A DNA stretch of 64,000 nucleotides from Streptomyces tauricus (GCF_014650955.1 NZ_BMVY01000028.1:1-64000), one strand, 5' to 3'; shown: positions 53,122 through 62,041, counted from the stretch's first letter. The notes: a model not told the origin generated them from the sequence alone. Program-made: numbers and translations.

Positions 53122-55431
53122 ATGGCTACCACGACGCCCTCGCGCGGCCGCCGACGCGCGCCCTCCCGGATGACACGGGCCGCGGGCAAGGCCGCCGCGC
53201 TGCAGAAGCCGCGTGTCATCCTCGCCCTGCTGCTCCTTCTCGCGCTCACCAGCGTGATGCTGCTCGACGGCTATCTGCGCTCCGAGGTCGGCGGCGACGA
53301 GCGCGTACGCAGCAACGCCAGTTCCAGCAAGGTCCCGGACTCCGTCATCGACGGCGGCCCGATCCTCTCCTTCAGGAACGGTGAGGCGAGGAGCCGGTCC
53401 GTCCCGGAGAAGACCATCGCGCTCACCTTCGACGACGGACCCAACCCCACGTGGACGCCCCAGATCCTGAAGATCCTTGAGGAGAACGACGTCCCGGGTA
53501 CGTTCTTCCTGGTCGGCTCGATGGTCTCGCGCTACCCGTCGATCGTGAACGACCTGGTCGACGACGGCAACGAGGTGGGGATCCACACCTTCACGCACGT
53601 CGACCTCTCGTACCAGAGCGATGCCCGTATCCAGCGGGAGATGGCCCAGACGCAGCTCGCCCTGGCGGGCGCGGCGGGCATCACGACGACGCTGTTCCGT
53701 GCCCCGTACTCCTCGGAGACGGACGCCATCGACAACTACAGCTGGCCCGTCTACAAGAAGCTCGGCGCCGAGGGGTACACCAGCGTCTTCGTCGACACCG
53801 ACAGCGACGACTGGAAGCGGCCCGGCGTCTCGAAGATCATCAAGTGGGCCACGCCGTCGAAGAACAAGGGCGCCTCGGTGCTCTTCCACGACGCGGGCGG
53901 CGAGCGTTCGCAGACGGTCGAGGCGCTCGGCACGTACATCAAGAAGATGAAGGCGAAGGGCTACACCTTCACCACCATCAGTGGTGCCATCCAGCAGGCG
54001 GACGCCGAGGAGCAGGAGGCGAACGGCGGCCAGGCGGCCGGGCAGGAGGCCGGTCAGGCCCCCGGTGGCCAGGCTCCCGGCGGTCAGCAGGGCCAGGGGA
54101 GTCAGGGAGGTCAAGCGGGTCAGGGGGGCAGCAGTCTCCAGGCCGCCCACCGCACCGCCACCGGCACCACCCTCTACGAAGGCAAGGCGCTCGTCGCGGC
54201 GGTCGCCGTCGCCGAGTGGACCGTACCGGGGCTCGCGACCGGGCTCGCCGTCGTGGGCGTCGCCGTGATGGGCCGCTTCGGGATGATGCTGATCCTCGCC
54301 CGCAGGCACTACCGGATACGCAACAGACGCCGGTTCAGCTGGGGGCCGCCGGTCACCGGTCCCGTCAGCGTCGTCGTGCCCGCGTACAACGAGAAGGAGT
54401 GCATCGCCAACACCCTGAAGTCGCTGGCGCAGAGCACCCATCCGATCGAGATCATCGTCGTGGACGACGGTTCCACGGACGGCACCAAGGAGATCGCCGA
54501 GGCGCTCGGCATGCCGAACGTACGCGTCATCCGCCAGGAGAACGCGGGCAAACCGGCCGCCCTCAACAACGGGGTGCGCAACGCCAGTCACGACATCGTC
54601 GTGATGATGGACGGCGACACCGTCTTCGAGGCGGACACCGTACGGCAGCTGGTCCAGCCCTTCGCCGACCCGGACGTCGGCGCGGTCGCGGGCAACGCCA
54701 AGGTCGGCAACCGGAACACCATCATCGGCGCCTGGCAGCACATCGAGTACGTGATGGGCTTCAACCTCGACCGCCGTATGTACGACCTGCTGCGCTGCAT
54801 GCCGACCATCCCGGGCGCGATCGGCGCGTTCCGCCGGGAGGCCGTGCTCGCGGTCGGCGGGATGAGCGAGGACACCCTCGCCGAGGACACCGACATCACC
54901 ATCGCCATGCACCGGCAGGGCTGGCGGGTCGTCTATCAGGAGCACGCCAAGGCCTGGACCGAGGCACCGGCCTCCCTCAAGCAGCTGTGGTCCCAGCGCT
55001 ACCGCTGGTCGTACGGGACCATGCAGGCGCTGTGGAAGCACCGCAAGTCCCTCACGGACAAGGGGCCCTCGGGCCGCTTCGGCCGGGTCGGTATGCCGCT
55101 GGTGGTGATCTTCCAGATCGTCACGCCGGTCTTCGCCCCGCTGATCGACGTGTTCACCGTCTACTCGATGATCTTCATCGACTTCAAGGCCTCGCTGCTG
55201 GCGTGGCTGGCCGTGCTGTGTGTCCAGCTCGTCTGCGCGGCGTACGCGTTCCGGCTCGACAAGGAGAAGTACCGGTATCTGCTGATGATGCCGCTGCAGC
55301 AGCTCGCGTACCGGCAGATGATGTATCTCGTCCTCATCCACTCCTGCATCACGGCCCTCACGGGCGGCCGGCTGCGCTGGCAGAAGCTGAAGCGCACGGG
55401 AGAGGTCGGCACGCCGGCGGGGGTGAGCTGA
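53122..55431 (+). CDS. Bifunctional polysaccharide deacetylase/glycosyltransferase (MatB-like)
   Basis: 769 residues. After one helix (ILALLLLLALTSVMLLDG) a NodB deacetylase domain at about 95-290 has TFDDGP, HTFTH, RAPYSSE and LFHDAG. A Gln/Gly-rich linker (EEQEANGGQAAGQEAGQ onward) leads to a GT2 domain: VVDDGSTDGT, MMDGDT, EDTDIT and QRYRW, with helices at both sides. This architecture matches MatB, the synthase reported for poly-N-acetylglucosamine in Streptomyces hyphal aggregation. The product here is inferred. Overlaps the acyltransferase gene (TGATG at 55429). Confidence 0.85.
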   Translation: MATTTPSRGRRRAPSRMTRAAGKAAALQKPRVILALLLLLALTSVMLLDGYLRSEVGGDERVRSNASSSKVPDSVIDGGPILSFRNGEARSRSVPEKTIALTFDDGPNPTWTPQILKILEENDVPGTFFLVGSMVSRYPSIVNDLVDDGNEVGIHTFTHVDLSYQSDARIQREMAQTQLALAGAAGITTTLFRAPYSSETDAIDNYSWPVYKKLGAEGYTSVFVDTDSDDWKRPGVSKIIKWATPSKNKGASVLFHDAGGERSQTVEALGTYIKKMKAKGYTFTTISGAIQQADAEEQEANGGQAAGQEAGQAPGGQAPGGQQGQGSQGGQAGQGGSSLQAAHRTATGTTLYEGKALVAAVAVAEWTVPGLATGLAVVGVAVMGRFGMMLILARRHYRIRNRRRFSWGPPVTGPVSVVVPAYNEKECIANTLKSLAQSTHPIEIIVVDDGSTDGTKEIAEALGMPNVRVIRQENAGKPAALNNGVRNASHDIVVMMDGDTVFEADTVRQLVQPFADPDVGAVAGNAKVGNRNTIIGAWQHIEYVMGFNLDRRMYDLLRCMPTIPGAIGAFRREAVLAVGGMSEDTLAEDTDITIAMHRQGWRVVYQEHAKAWTEAPASLKQLWSQRYRWSYGTMQALWKHRKSLTDKGPSGRFGRVGMPLVVIFQIVTPVFAPLIDVFTVYSMIFIDFKASLLAWLAVLCVQLVCAAYAFRLDKEKYRYLLMMPLQQLAYRQMMYLVLIHSCITALTGGRLRWQKLKRTGEVGTPAGVS

Positions 55432-56669
55432 TGGGCTCCCACCGCCGGGGCGGGCCCCTGCCGGTGACCGGTCCGGCGCCCACCCCGGTGGCCACCTCGC
55501 CGGGCACCCCGCCGGCCGCCGAGCCGGGCGTGCTCTCGGACACGGCCCGCCTGCCACGGGTGGAGCCGGGGCCGGGGCTGAGGCATGAGCCGGGGCCGGT
55601 GGGCGCCACGGATGCCGCGCCGCAGGCGCGCCGGGCCGGTGGCCGCGACCGGTACTTCGACACCCTCCGGGCCGTCGCCCTCGTCCGCGTCGTGACCTAC
55701 CACACCTTCGGCTGGGCCTGGGCGGGCATGGTCCTCCCCTCCATGGGGATCATGTTCGCGCTCGCCGGGACCCTGATGGCGAAGTCCTTGGAGCGGCCCG
55801 CCCTCACGGTGATCAGGAGCCGGATCCGCCGGCTCCTGCCGCCCTTCTGGTTCTGGGGCTTCTTCGTCGTCGTCGCGATGCTGATCCACGGCTGGATGCC
55901 GGACTGGCGGATCGTCTACTGGATCGTGCCGCTCGGCGACCCGCCGGGCAACGCGTGGGGCGAGCAGGCCTGGGAGATCCTCTGGTACCTGCGGACGTAC
56001 CTCTGGTTCGTCCTGCTGTCGCCTCTGCTGCTGAGGGTCTTCCGGCTGGCCCCGGTCGCGGTCCTGGTCCTCTCGCTCGCCCCGATCGTGGTCTTCCAGT
56101 TCTTCTGGCAGCCGCCGGACGGCCGCTTCGGCGTCGGCCTCCTCGACCTGGCCACGTACCTCTTCTGCTGGATCCTCGGCTTCGCGCACCGCGACGGCGT
56201 CCTGCAGCGGCTGAAACCGTTCGCCGTCGTCGTCCTGTCGCTCGCCGCGATCGGGTACGGCGGCTGGTACGCCTTCACGCACCAGGCCGAGTCGGGCTCG
56301 TACGACCTCGACGACATCCCGTACGCGCAGGCGTTCTGGTCGGCGGGGTTCGTGACCCTGCTGATGTACGCGAAGGCGCGCTTCGGGATCGACTTCGCGT
56401 GGCTGGCCCGGTTCAGGCGCCTCGACCGGATCGTGCGGATCTTCAACGCCCGCGCGGTGACGATCTACCTCTGGCACGAGCTGGCGCTGATCCTCGCCAT
56501 CCCGCTGATCGACCAGTTCTGGAACGTCCCGGCCTTCGAGACGTATCTGCCGCTGGAGAGCCAGTGGTTCATGTTCGGCGTCGGCTGGATCCTCATCGGC
56601 GTGTTCATCCTGCTGTGCGGCTGGGTGGAGGACGTGGCGGCGAAGGCGAAACCGAGACTGCTGCCCTGA
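55431..56669 (+). CDS. Acyltransferase 3 family membrane protein
   Basis: 412 residues with a Pro/Ala-rich cytoplasmic N-terminus of about 70 residues, then about ten membrane helices of the acyltransferase-3 type: RYFDTLRAVALVRVVTYHTF near 74 and TIYLWHELALILAIPL near 340. Likely O-acylates the sugar polymer made by the upstream glycosyltransferase. ATG 55431 overlaps the upstream stop. Confidence 0.82.
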   Translation: MGSHRRGGPLPVTGPAPTPVATSPGTPPAAEPGVLSDTARLPRVEPGPGLRHEPGPVGATDAAPQARRAGGRDRYFDTLRAVALVRVVTYHTFGWAWAGMVLPSMGIMFALAGTLMAKSLERPALTVIRSRIRRLLPPFWFWGFFVVVAMLIHGWMPDWRIVYWIVPLGDPPGNAWGEQAWEILWYLRTYLWFVLLSPLLLRVFRLAPVAVLVLSLAPIVVFQFFWQPPDGRFGVGLLDLATYLFCWILGFAHRDGVLQRLKPFAVVVLSLAAIGYGGWYAFTHQAESGSYDLDDIPYAQAFWSAGFVTLLMYAKARFGIDFAWLARFRRLDRIVRIFNARAVTIYLWHELALILAIPLIDQFWNVPAFETYLPLESQWFMFGVGWILIGVFILLCGWVEDVAAKAKPRLLP

Positions 56670-56723
56670 GGGACCCCTCCGGGGTTCCTGAGAGGCCCCT
56701 CGGGTTCTTTCGCAGAGACCGGC

Positions 56724-56760
56724 GTACGGGCCGGGCGCCGGAGAGTCGCCCGGCCCGTAC
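56724..56760. terminator. Hairpin terminator, 14-bp perfect stem
   Basis: GTACGGGCCGGGCG (56724-56737) pairs exactly with CGCCCGGCCCGTAC (56747-56760) across a 9-nt loop. It lies between the acyltransferase gene and the menG promoter and could stop transcripts from the polysaccharide cluster. Confidence 0.75.
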
Positions 56761-56763
56761 TGC

Positions 56764-56776
56764 CACAATGGGGACC
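56764..56776 (+). promoter_or_regulatory. Candidate -10 for a leaderless menG transcript
   Basis: CACAAT at 56764-56769 lies 7 nt before the GTG at 56777, the same spacing as TAATAT before the ATG at 52674. The hairpin directly upstream occupies the expected -35 zone. Confidence 0.4.
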
Positions 56777-57472
56777 GTGACCCGCGCATCCCTGAACAAA
56801 CAGCCGCACGAAGTCGCCTCGATGTTCGACGACGTCGCGGAACGCTACGACCTGACGAACGACGTGCTGTCGCTGGGCCAGGACCGGGTGTGGCGCAAGG
56901 AGGTCGCGAAGGCGGTCGACGCGCGGCCCGGGCAGAAGATCCTGGACCTCGCGGCGGGCACCGCCACCTCCTCGCTGCCCTTCGCGCGCACGGGCGCGTA
57001 CGTCGTCCCCTGCGACTTCTCCCTCGGGATGCTCCGGGTCGGCAAGAAGAACCACCCCTGGCTGCCGCTCACGGCGGGCGACGCGACGAAGCTGCCGTTC
57101 AAGGACGACACCTTCGACGCGGTGACGATCTCCTTCGGCCTGCGCAACGTCCAGGACACGGACACCGCGCTGCGGGAGCTGTACCGGGTGACGAAGCCCG
57201 GCGGACGCGTGGTGATCTGCGAGTTCTCCCACCCGACCTGGGCGCCGTTCCGCACGGTCTACACCGAGTACCTGATGCGCGCGCTGCCGCCGGTGGCCCG
57301 CGCGGTCTCCTCGAACCCCGAGGCGTACGTCTATCTCGCCGAGTCGATCCGCGAGTGGCCCGACCAGCCCGCCCTCGCCGAACGCCTGATCAAGGCCGGC
57401 TGGTCGAAGGTGGCCTGGCGCAACCTCTCGGGCGGCATCGTCGCGCTGCACCGCGGCTTCAAGCAGTCCTGA
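56777..57472 (+). CDS. menG: Demethylmenaquinone methyltransferase (MenG/UbiE)
   Basis: 231-residue SAM-dependent methyltransferase that methylates demethylmenaquinone to menaquinone. Family motifs: DDVAERYDLTNDVLSLGQDR near residue 18, LDLAAGTATSS near 55 (SAM loop), FGLRNVQDTDTAL near 118 and GGIVALHRGFK at the end. GTG 56777 gives the usual MTRASLNKQPHEVA start; an ATG three codons upstream is possible. With mqnA and mqnC it completes a menaquinone theme in the window. Confidence 0.93.
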   Translation: MTRASLNKQPHEVASMFDDVAERYDLTNDVLSLGQDRVWRKEVAKAVDARPGQKILDLAAGTATSSLPFARTGAYVVPCDFSLGMLRVGKKNHPWLPLTAGDATKLPFKDDTFDAVTISFGLRNVQDTDTALRELYRVTKPGGRVVICEFSHPTWAPFRTVYTEYLMRALPPVARAVSSNPEAYVYLAESIREWPDQPALAERLIKAGWSKVAWRNLSGGIVALHRGFKQS

Positions 57473-57508
57473 CCGGCGGCCCGGCACGCACAACAGGCGG
57501 CCCGGCGC

Positions 57509-57856
57509 TCACCTGAGAAGCGCGAAGGGGTCGTGCGGCGGGTCGAGTTCGCGCTGCAGGCCGCCCGACGGCGGCTGGGGCAGGCGCGGTTCGCGCACCC
57601 CGGCGCCCCCGCCGCCCTCACCCTCGCCGAGGTCGAACCACACCGTCACGACCGCCCCGCGCGGCACTTCGGCACCGGGCGGCGGGTACTGGCGTACGAC
57701 GTAGTCCACGACCGTCAGGTCGAAGTCGGGCCGGTCGGGCGCGGCGAGGAGCACCCCACGTGCCTCGGCCGTCTCGCGCGCGTCCACGGCCATCAGACCG
57801 ACGAGCCGCGGTACGCGCACTTCGGGTGTCTTGCGTGGTATGCGCACAGACGTCAC
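57509..57856 (-). CDS. Single PASTA-domain protein
   Basis: 115 residues, soluble, without signal peptide or membrane helix. A PASTA-like unit spans about 14-75 (VPRLVGLMAVDARETAEARG and VRQYPPPGAEVPRGAVVTVW). The remainder is Pro/Gly/Glu-rich. PASTA units usually bind peptidoglycan from membrane kinases, but a cytosolic stand-alone copy has no known role. Converges on menG. Confidence 0.72.
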   Translation of the reverse strand: MTSVRIPRKTPEVRVPRLVGLMAVDARETAEARGVLLAAPDRPDFDLTVVDYVVRQYPPPGAEVPRGAVVTVWFDLGEGEGGGGAGVREPRLPQPPSGGLQRELDPPHDPFALLR

Positions 57857-57938
57857 CCCCAGCGGTACCCGCAGGGTAAGCCCATGCCGGGCCCCGCCGG
57901 AAGGCGTCGGAGGGCGGGCCTCCGGGGGCCCGGCCCCG

Positions 57939-58445
57939 TCAGAGAGCCAGTCGGTAGCAGTGCCCGAACTGATCCGTCTTCGGCGAGGTGAACGTCTCCG
58001 CCAGCTCCATGCCCAGGCGTCTGGTCACGGCGATCGAGCGTTCGTTGCGGGAGTTCACCATGGCCACCACGCGGGTGACGCCCGTCGCGCGCACCCGTTC
58101 CAGCGTGGCCCGCGCCGCCGCGGTCACGTACCCCTTGCCCCAGTACTCCCGGCCGAGCCGCCAGCCGATCTCGATCTCGCCCTTCGGGCCCCACTCGTAC
58201 GGCCAGGGCTGGGCGCCGGTGAAGCCGATGACCCGGCCCTCCTCGTCGAGCATGGTCCAGAAGCAGAAACCGTGCTCGGCGTCGTGCCGGCGCTGGCGGG
58301 CGGTCAACTCCTCGTAGACGGACAGTTCGGCGGATTTCCCGCCGTGGAACTCCATCACGTCCGGGTGGGCGAAGACCCGGTGCCAGGCGAAGGCGTCCTC
58401 GTCGGTGGGGACGCGCAGGTGTACCACGGGGAGAGCTCGGTTCAC
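57939..58445 (-). CDS. GNAT acetyltransferase, RimJ/RimL type
   Basis: 168 residues. RimJ-like motifs: LRVPTDEDAFAWHRVFAHPD at the start, IGFTGAQPWPYEWGPKGEIE and WRLGREYWGKGYVTAAARAT (acetyl-CoA loop), SIAVTRRLGMELAETF near the end. GTG 58445 has AAGGG upstream. Divergent from the reductase gene. Confidence 0.87.
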   Translation of the reverse strand: MNRALPVVHLRVPTDEDAFAWHRVFAHPDVMEFHGGKSAELSVYEELTARQRRHDAEHGFCFWTMLDEEGRVIGFTGAQPWPYEWGPKGEIEIGWRLGREYWGKGYVTAAARATLERVRATGVTRVVAMVNSRNERSIAVTRRLGMELAETFTSPKTDQFGHCYRLAL

Positions 58446-58519
58446 GGGGCAGCCCTTCAGGCAGGTGATCGGTACCGCTGCATAGACTGCCCATGTCCCG
58501 TGCCCGTCAGCACGCGGAT

Positions 58520-58561
58520 TTCGAGACTTCGCGCTTTGAGACTTTCGAGCCTTCGAGACTT
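58520..58561 (+). repeat. Four decanucleotide repeats before the reductase gene
   Basis: TTCGAGACTT at 58520 and 58552, TTTGAGACTT at 58535 and TTCGAGCCTT at 58544 lie in tandem with spacings of 15, 9 and 8 nt, ending 14 nt before the GTG at 58576. They could be binding sites or part of a leader. A TAGACT near 58480 might be a -10. Confidence 0.6.
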
Positions 58562-58575
58562 GGGGAGACCCCGCC

Positions 58576-59907
58576 GTGACCGAGTCCCAGTCCCAGCCCC
58601 TCTCCGAACACGCCGCGCCCCTCTCCGAGCATTCCGCCGACGTGATCGTCGTCGGGGCGGGGCCGGCCGGTTCCACCACGGCGTACTACCTGGCCAAGGC
58701 CGGGCTTGATGTCCTGCTCCTGGAGAAGACCGCGTTCCCGCGGGAGAAGGTGTGCGGCGACGGACTCACCCCCCGCGCCACCAAACAGCTCGTCTCCATG
58801 GGGATCGACATCTCGGAAGAGGCGGGCTGGCTCCGGAACAAGGGGCTCCGCATCATCGGCGGAGGCGTCCGCCTCCAGCTGGACTGGCCGGAACTCGCCT
58901 CCTACCCGGACTACGGACTCGTCCGCAAGCGCGACGACTTCGACGAGCAACTGGCCCGGCAGGCGCAGAAGGCCGGCGCCCGCCTGTACGAGCGCTGCAA
59001 CGTGGGCGCCCCGATCGTCGACGACCGCACGGGCCACATCACGGGCGTCCACGCGAAGCTCGGCGACGCCGACTCCAAGGAGAAGCGCGACGTCACCTTC
59101 CACGCGCCCTTGGTCGTCGCCGCCGACGGCAACTCGACCCGGCTGTCCCTGGCGATGGGCCTGCACCGCCGCGAGGACCGCCCGATGGGCGTCGCGGTCC
59201 GTACGTACTTCACGTCCCCGCGCCACGAGGACGACTACCTGGAGTCGTGGCTGGAGCTGTGGGACCGCCGCGGACCCGGCGAGGACCGGCTGCTGCCGGG
59301 GTACGGCTGGATCTTCGGCATGGGCGACGGCACGTCCAACGTCGGCCTGGGCGTCCTCAACACCTCGTCCTCGTTCAAGGAACTGGACTGGCGCGAGGTC
59401 CTCAAGGCGTGGTGCGCCTCGATGCCGGCGGACTGGGGCTACACCCCGGAGAACATGACGATCCCGATCCGCGGGGCCGCCCTGCCGATGGCCTTCAACC
59501 GCCAGCCCCACTACACGAAGGGCCTGCTGCTCGTCGGCGACGCGGGCGGCATGGTGAACCCGTTCAACGGCGAGGGCATCGCGTACGCCATGGAGTCCGG
59601 GCAGATCGCCGCGGACGTCATCGTCCAGGCGCAGGCCCGCGCGACCCCCGCCCAGCGCGAACTCGCCCTCCAGCGCTACCCGAAGGTCCTCAAGGACACC
59701 TACGGCGGGTACTACACGCTCGGCCGCGCCTTCGTGAAGCTCATCGGCAACCCGAAGGTCATGAAGATCGCCGCCGAGCGCGGTCTGACGCATCCCGTGC
59801 TGATGAAGTTCACGCTGAAGATGCTCGCCAACCTGACGGACCCGACGGGCGGCGACGCGATGGACCGCATCATCAACGGCCTGACGAAGGTGGCCCCCAG
59901 GGCCTGA
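58576..59907 (+). CDS. Geranylgeranyl-reductase family flavoprotein
   Basis: 443-residue FAD enzyme that saturates isoprenoid chains. N-terminal FAD motif VIVVGAGPAGSTTAYYLAK, then VCGDGLTPRATKQL, and the FAD-ribityl motif LLVGDAGGMVNPFNGEG near residue 317. Its place close to menG and nuo suggests reduction of the menaquinone side chain (MenJ-like), which I infer from context; other lipids are possible. Confidence 0.85.
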   Translation: MTESQSQPLSEHAAPLSEHSADVIVVGAGPAGSTTAYYLAKAGLDVLLLEKTAFPREKVCGDGLTPRATKQLVSMGIDISEEAGWLRNKGLRIIGGGVRLQLDWPELASYPDYGLVRKRDDFDEQLARQAQKAGARLYERCNVGAPIVDDRTGHITGVHAKLGDADSKEKRDVTFHAPLVVAADGNSTRLSLAMGLHRREDRPMGVAVRTYFTSPRHEDDYLESWLELWDRRGPGEDRLLPGYGWIFGMGDGTSNVGLGVLNTSSSFKELDWREVLKAWCASMPADWGYTPENMTIPIRGAALPMAFNRQPHYTKGLLLVGDAGGMVNPFNGEGIAYAMESGQIAADVIVQAQARATPAQRELALQRYPKVLKDTYGGYYTLGRAFVKLIGNPKVMKIAAERGLTHPVLMKFTLKMLANLTDPTGGDAMDRIINGLTKVAPRA

Positions 59908-59966
59908 CAGGGCCGGGGGCGAGGGCCCGGGCCGGCCCCGCCCCGCCCCGGCCCGCGCGCACGCTT

Positions 59967-60000
59967 GTGGGCCGTTTCCCCCGCCGGGGAAACGGCCCAC
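59967..60000. terminator. Strong bidirectional terminator, 15-bp perfect stem
   Basis: GTGGGCCGTTTCCCC (59967-59981) pairs exactly with GGGGAAACGGCCCAC (59986-60000) around CGCC, and the flanks (ACGCTT, AAAAGCGT) extend it. It separates the convergent reductase and NlpC/P60 genes and has an A-run on one side and T on the other, so it can work in both directions. Confidence 0.9.
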
Positions 60001-60056
60001 AAAAGCGTTCAAAAGGTGTGGCTGAAAGGCGCCACCGGAAGGCGTGTGACCGAAGG

Positions 60057-60863
60057 TCAGAGCACCCGGACCGCACCGTCCGCCGGGTAGCCCGACAGAT
60101 CCTGGATGACGACGCCCTTCGAGGGGTTCGCCGCGTCCAGGTACTGGCCGCCGCCGATGTAGACACCCACGTGGTACGCCGAGCCCGCGCCACCCCAGTA
60201 CAGGATGTCGCCGACCTGGATGTTGGACAGCGAGACCGGGGTGCCGGCCACGGACTGGTCCTGGGAGACGCGCGGCAGGTCGACGCCGACCTGCTTGAAC
60301 GCCGCCTGGACCAGGCTGGAGCAGTCCCACGCGTCGGGACCGGAGGCGCCCATGACGTAGGCGTCGCCGACCTGCGCCCGCAGGAAGCTGATGACGGTGC
60401 CGACGCTGCCGCTGGCGGGAGCCACGGCGTCGCTGCTGGCGGCCGTGGAGGCCGTCGTGAGGGTGGTCCGGCTCGCGGTGCGTGTGGCGCGCTCGGCGGC
60501 CTCCTTGCGGGCCGCCTCGGCCTTCTCCTTGGCCTCGGCCTTCTTCTTCGCGTCCGCGAGGTCCGACTTGGCCTGCTTCGCGGCCTTCGCGGCGGCCGCG
60601 TCACGCTCGGCGCGCAGCTGGTAGTCGGCCGCGGCCTGCTGGGTCACCTCCGCGGACTCGGCGACCTGGGCGGTCATGTCTGCCGTGAGGGTGGGCAGCT
60701 CGATGGTCTGGGTCACCGGCTCGGCCGCGTTGGCCGTTCCGGCGGCACCGGCCACTGCCAGGGTGCCGAGGACGCCACCGGCAACTCCGGCGCGCATCGC
60801 GAGCGCCGAACTGCTGCGAGGCCGGGGTTTCCGGTGGCTTCGTATGTGAGCGGTGTGGGACAT
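60057..60863 (-). CDS. Secreted NlpC/P60 peptidoglycan hydrolase
   Basis: 268 residues. Signal peptide near 1-46 (SALAMRAGVAGGVLGTLAV, cleavage near ANA-A), then a charged Lys/Ala/Glu coiled-coil (AKKKAEAKEKAEAARKEA), and the NlpC/P60 domain: catalytic Cys in DAWDCSSLVQAAF, His in SAYHVGVYIGG and third-position residue near YLDAANPS. It likely cleaves D-Glu to mDAP bonds in the wall. ATG 60863 begins the signal peptide; a start 57 nt upstream is possible. Confidence 0.88.
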   Translation of the reverse strand: MSHTAHIRSHRKPRPRSSSALAMRAGVAGGVLGTLAVAGAAGTANAAEPVTQTIELPTLTADMTAQVAESAEVTQQAAADYQLRAERDAAAAKAAKQAKSDLADAKKKAEAKEKAEAARKEAAERATRTASRTTLTTASTAASSDAVAPASGSVGTVISFLRAQVGDAYVMGASGPDAWDCSSLVQAAFKQVGVDLPRVSQDQSVAGTPVSLSNIQVGDILYWGGAGSAYHVGVYIGGGQYLDAANPSKGVVIQDLSGYPADGAVRVL

Positions 60864-61102
60864 AGGGACAACCGGTATCAGGGGCTCCTCCATACCTTCA
60901 AGAAACGTGTGGTGCGCCACAATTGTTCAATGGGCGCGTGAATCGGGGTCGTGACGCCCTTTATTGACGCCGTAACGGGCATTGCGGACACAGTCCGGCG
61001 TGCCTGTGATCACGGCCTTTTCGAGTTACGTCCGAATTGCCCCCGGCCTACCACTCGTTGGGGCGGTTGGCCAAGCCCGGTTGTTTCCGGCCTGTTACCG
61101 AT

Positions 61103-61116
61103 GTGACGCACGTCAC
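61103..61116. promoter_or_regulatory. Candidate Crp binding site
   Basis: GTGACGCACGTCAC fits the Streptomyces Crp pattern GTG-N6-G-N-CAC. It lies about 240 nt upstream of the hydrolase start (60863) and about 570 nt from nuoA, so its target is uncertain. Confidence 0.45.
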
Positions 61117-61537
61117 GGAACGGTGGCCCCGTTGGCTGCGTTGCGCGTGCGGATCGCGGGGAGACTCGGCGCCGACCCGGAGGGTGCTCCGGGAGCGGTC
61201 GGCGTCGCCGGCCGCTCGTGAACGGATGCACGCGCCCGCGCCGTCCACAACGGACATCCCAACTCCCCCCGAGGTGTGAACGAGTTCCTCTATCAAGCGA
61301 CCCCGTCCAACGCCAATTTGCCTTGGATCCGACTGGCTTGATAGTGCGCCAAGGCCCGGACCAGCGACGACGAGCGGGAATGTCACCTCTGGTGATCACT
61401 CGGACGCTTCTCGTACGAAGATCGGCACTCATCCGACTTCATGATCCTTCGCCGGGTGGTGGAGATCACAAAGACGTTGGCGTACCCCGTGTCGCAGATC
61501 ACAGACCGGCAGGCATAGGATGCGGGGCAGTTGGGCT

Positions 61538-61553
61538 TGTGACCTGCTTCACA
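61538..61553. promoter_or_regulatory. Rex-like redox operator before nuoA
   Basis: TGTGACCTGCTTCACA matches the Rex operator TGTGAACNNNTTCACA at most positions (one change in each half). It lies 129 nt before the nuoA start. A TAGGAT at 61516-61521 could be the -10, placing the site just downstream of the start of transcription, as for repression. Rex is known to control nuo in Streptomyces. Confidence 0.65.
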
Positions 61554-61681
61554 TGTGCGCGATCTTCGTGTGAGCCGCACGGGGTTCCGTACGCCGCACG
61601 AGGGTCGTGGGGTTCGTGGAGCGGGGGCGACGCCTGATGCAACCGCCAGCAGTCAATGCCGACTGAGAGGAGCGAGGAGCG

Positions 61682-62041
61682 GTGAACGCGTATGCGCCCA
61701 TCCTCGTACTGGGAGCCCTCGGGGCAGGCTTTGCGATCTTCTCCGTGGTCATGGCCACGCTTATCGGTCCAAAGCGATACAACCGGGCCAAGCTCGATGC
61801 CTACGAGTGCGGGATCGAGCCGACCCCCACGCCGGCGGGCGGCGGGCGGTTCCCCATCAAGTACTACCTGACGGCGATGCTCTTCATCATTTTCGATATC
61901 GAGATCGTCTTCCTCTATCCCTGGGCCGTCACCTTCGACGCGCTCGGGGTCTTCGGGCTCGTGGAGATGCTGCTCTTCGTGCTCACCGTCTTCGTCGCCT
62001 ACGCGTACGTGTGGCGGCGCGGCGGCCTGGAATGGGACTGA
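61682..62041 (+). CDS. nuoA: NADH-quinone oxidoreductase subunit A
   Basis: 119-residue membrane subunit with three helices (about 5-28, 60-82, 88-110). Conserved blocks are KLDAYECGIEPTPT and FPIKYYLTAMLFIIFDIEIV. First gene of the nuo operon, GTG 61682 preceded by GAGGAGC. The gene ends in a repeat-like spacer before nuoB. Confidence 0.95.
   Translation: MNAYAPILVLGALGAGFAIFSVVMATLIGPKRYNRAKLDAYECGIEPTPTPAGGGRFPIKYYLTAMLFIIFDIEIVFLYPWAVTFDALGVFGLVEMLLFVLTVFVAYAYVWRRGGLEWD

Larger units (their letters stand above)
60864..61681. other. Long intergenic region between the hydrolase and nuoA
   Basis: 818 nt with no convincing gene. It contains a candidate Crp site at 61103-61116 and a Rex-like operator at 61538-61553. 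The sequence near 60900-61000 is somewhat lower in GC (AATTGTTCAATGG, CCCTTTATTGACGCC). I looked for a ydaO-type (c-di-AMP) riboswitch in front of the hydrolase and saw no conserved core. Confidence 0.5.

Noticed and set aside
60864..61000. c-di-AMP (ydaO) riboswitch before the NlpC/P60 gene
   Set aside because: Such riboswitches precede some Streptomyces wall hydrolases, but the conserved core was not found here.
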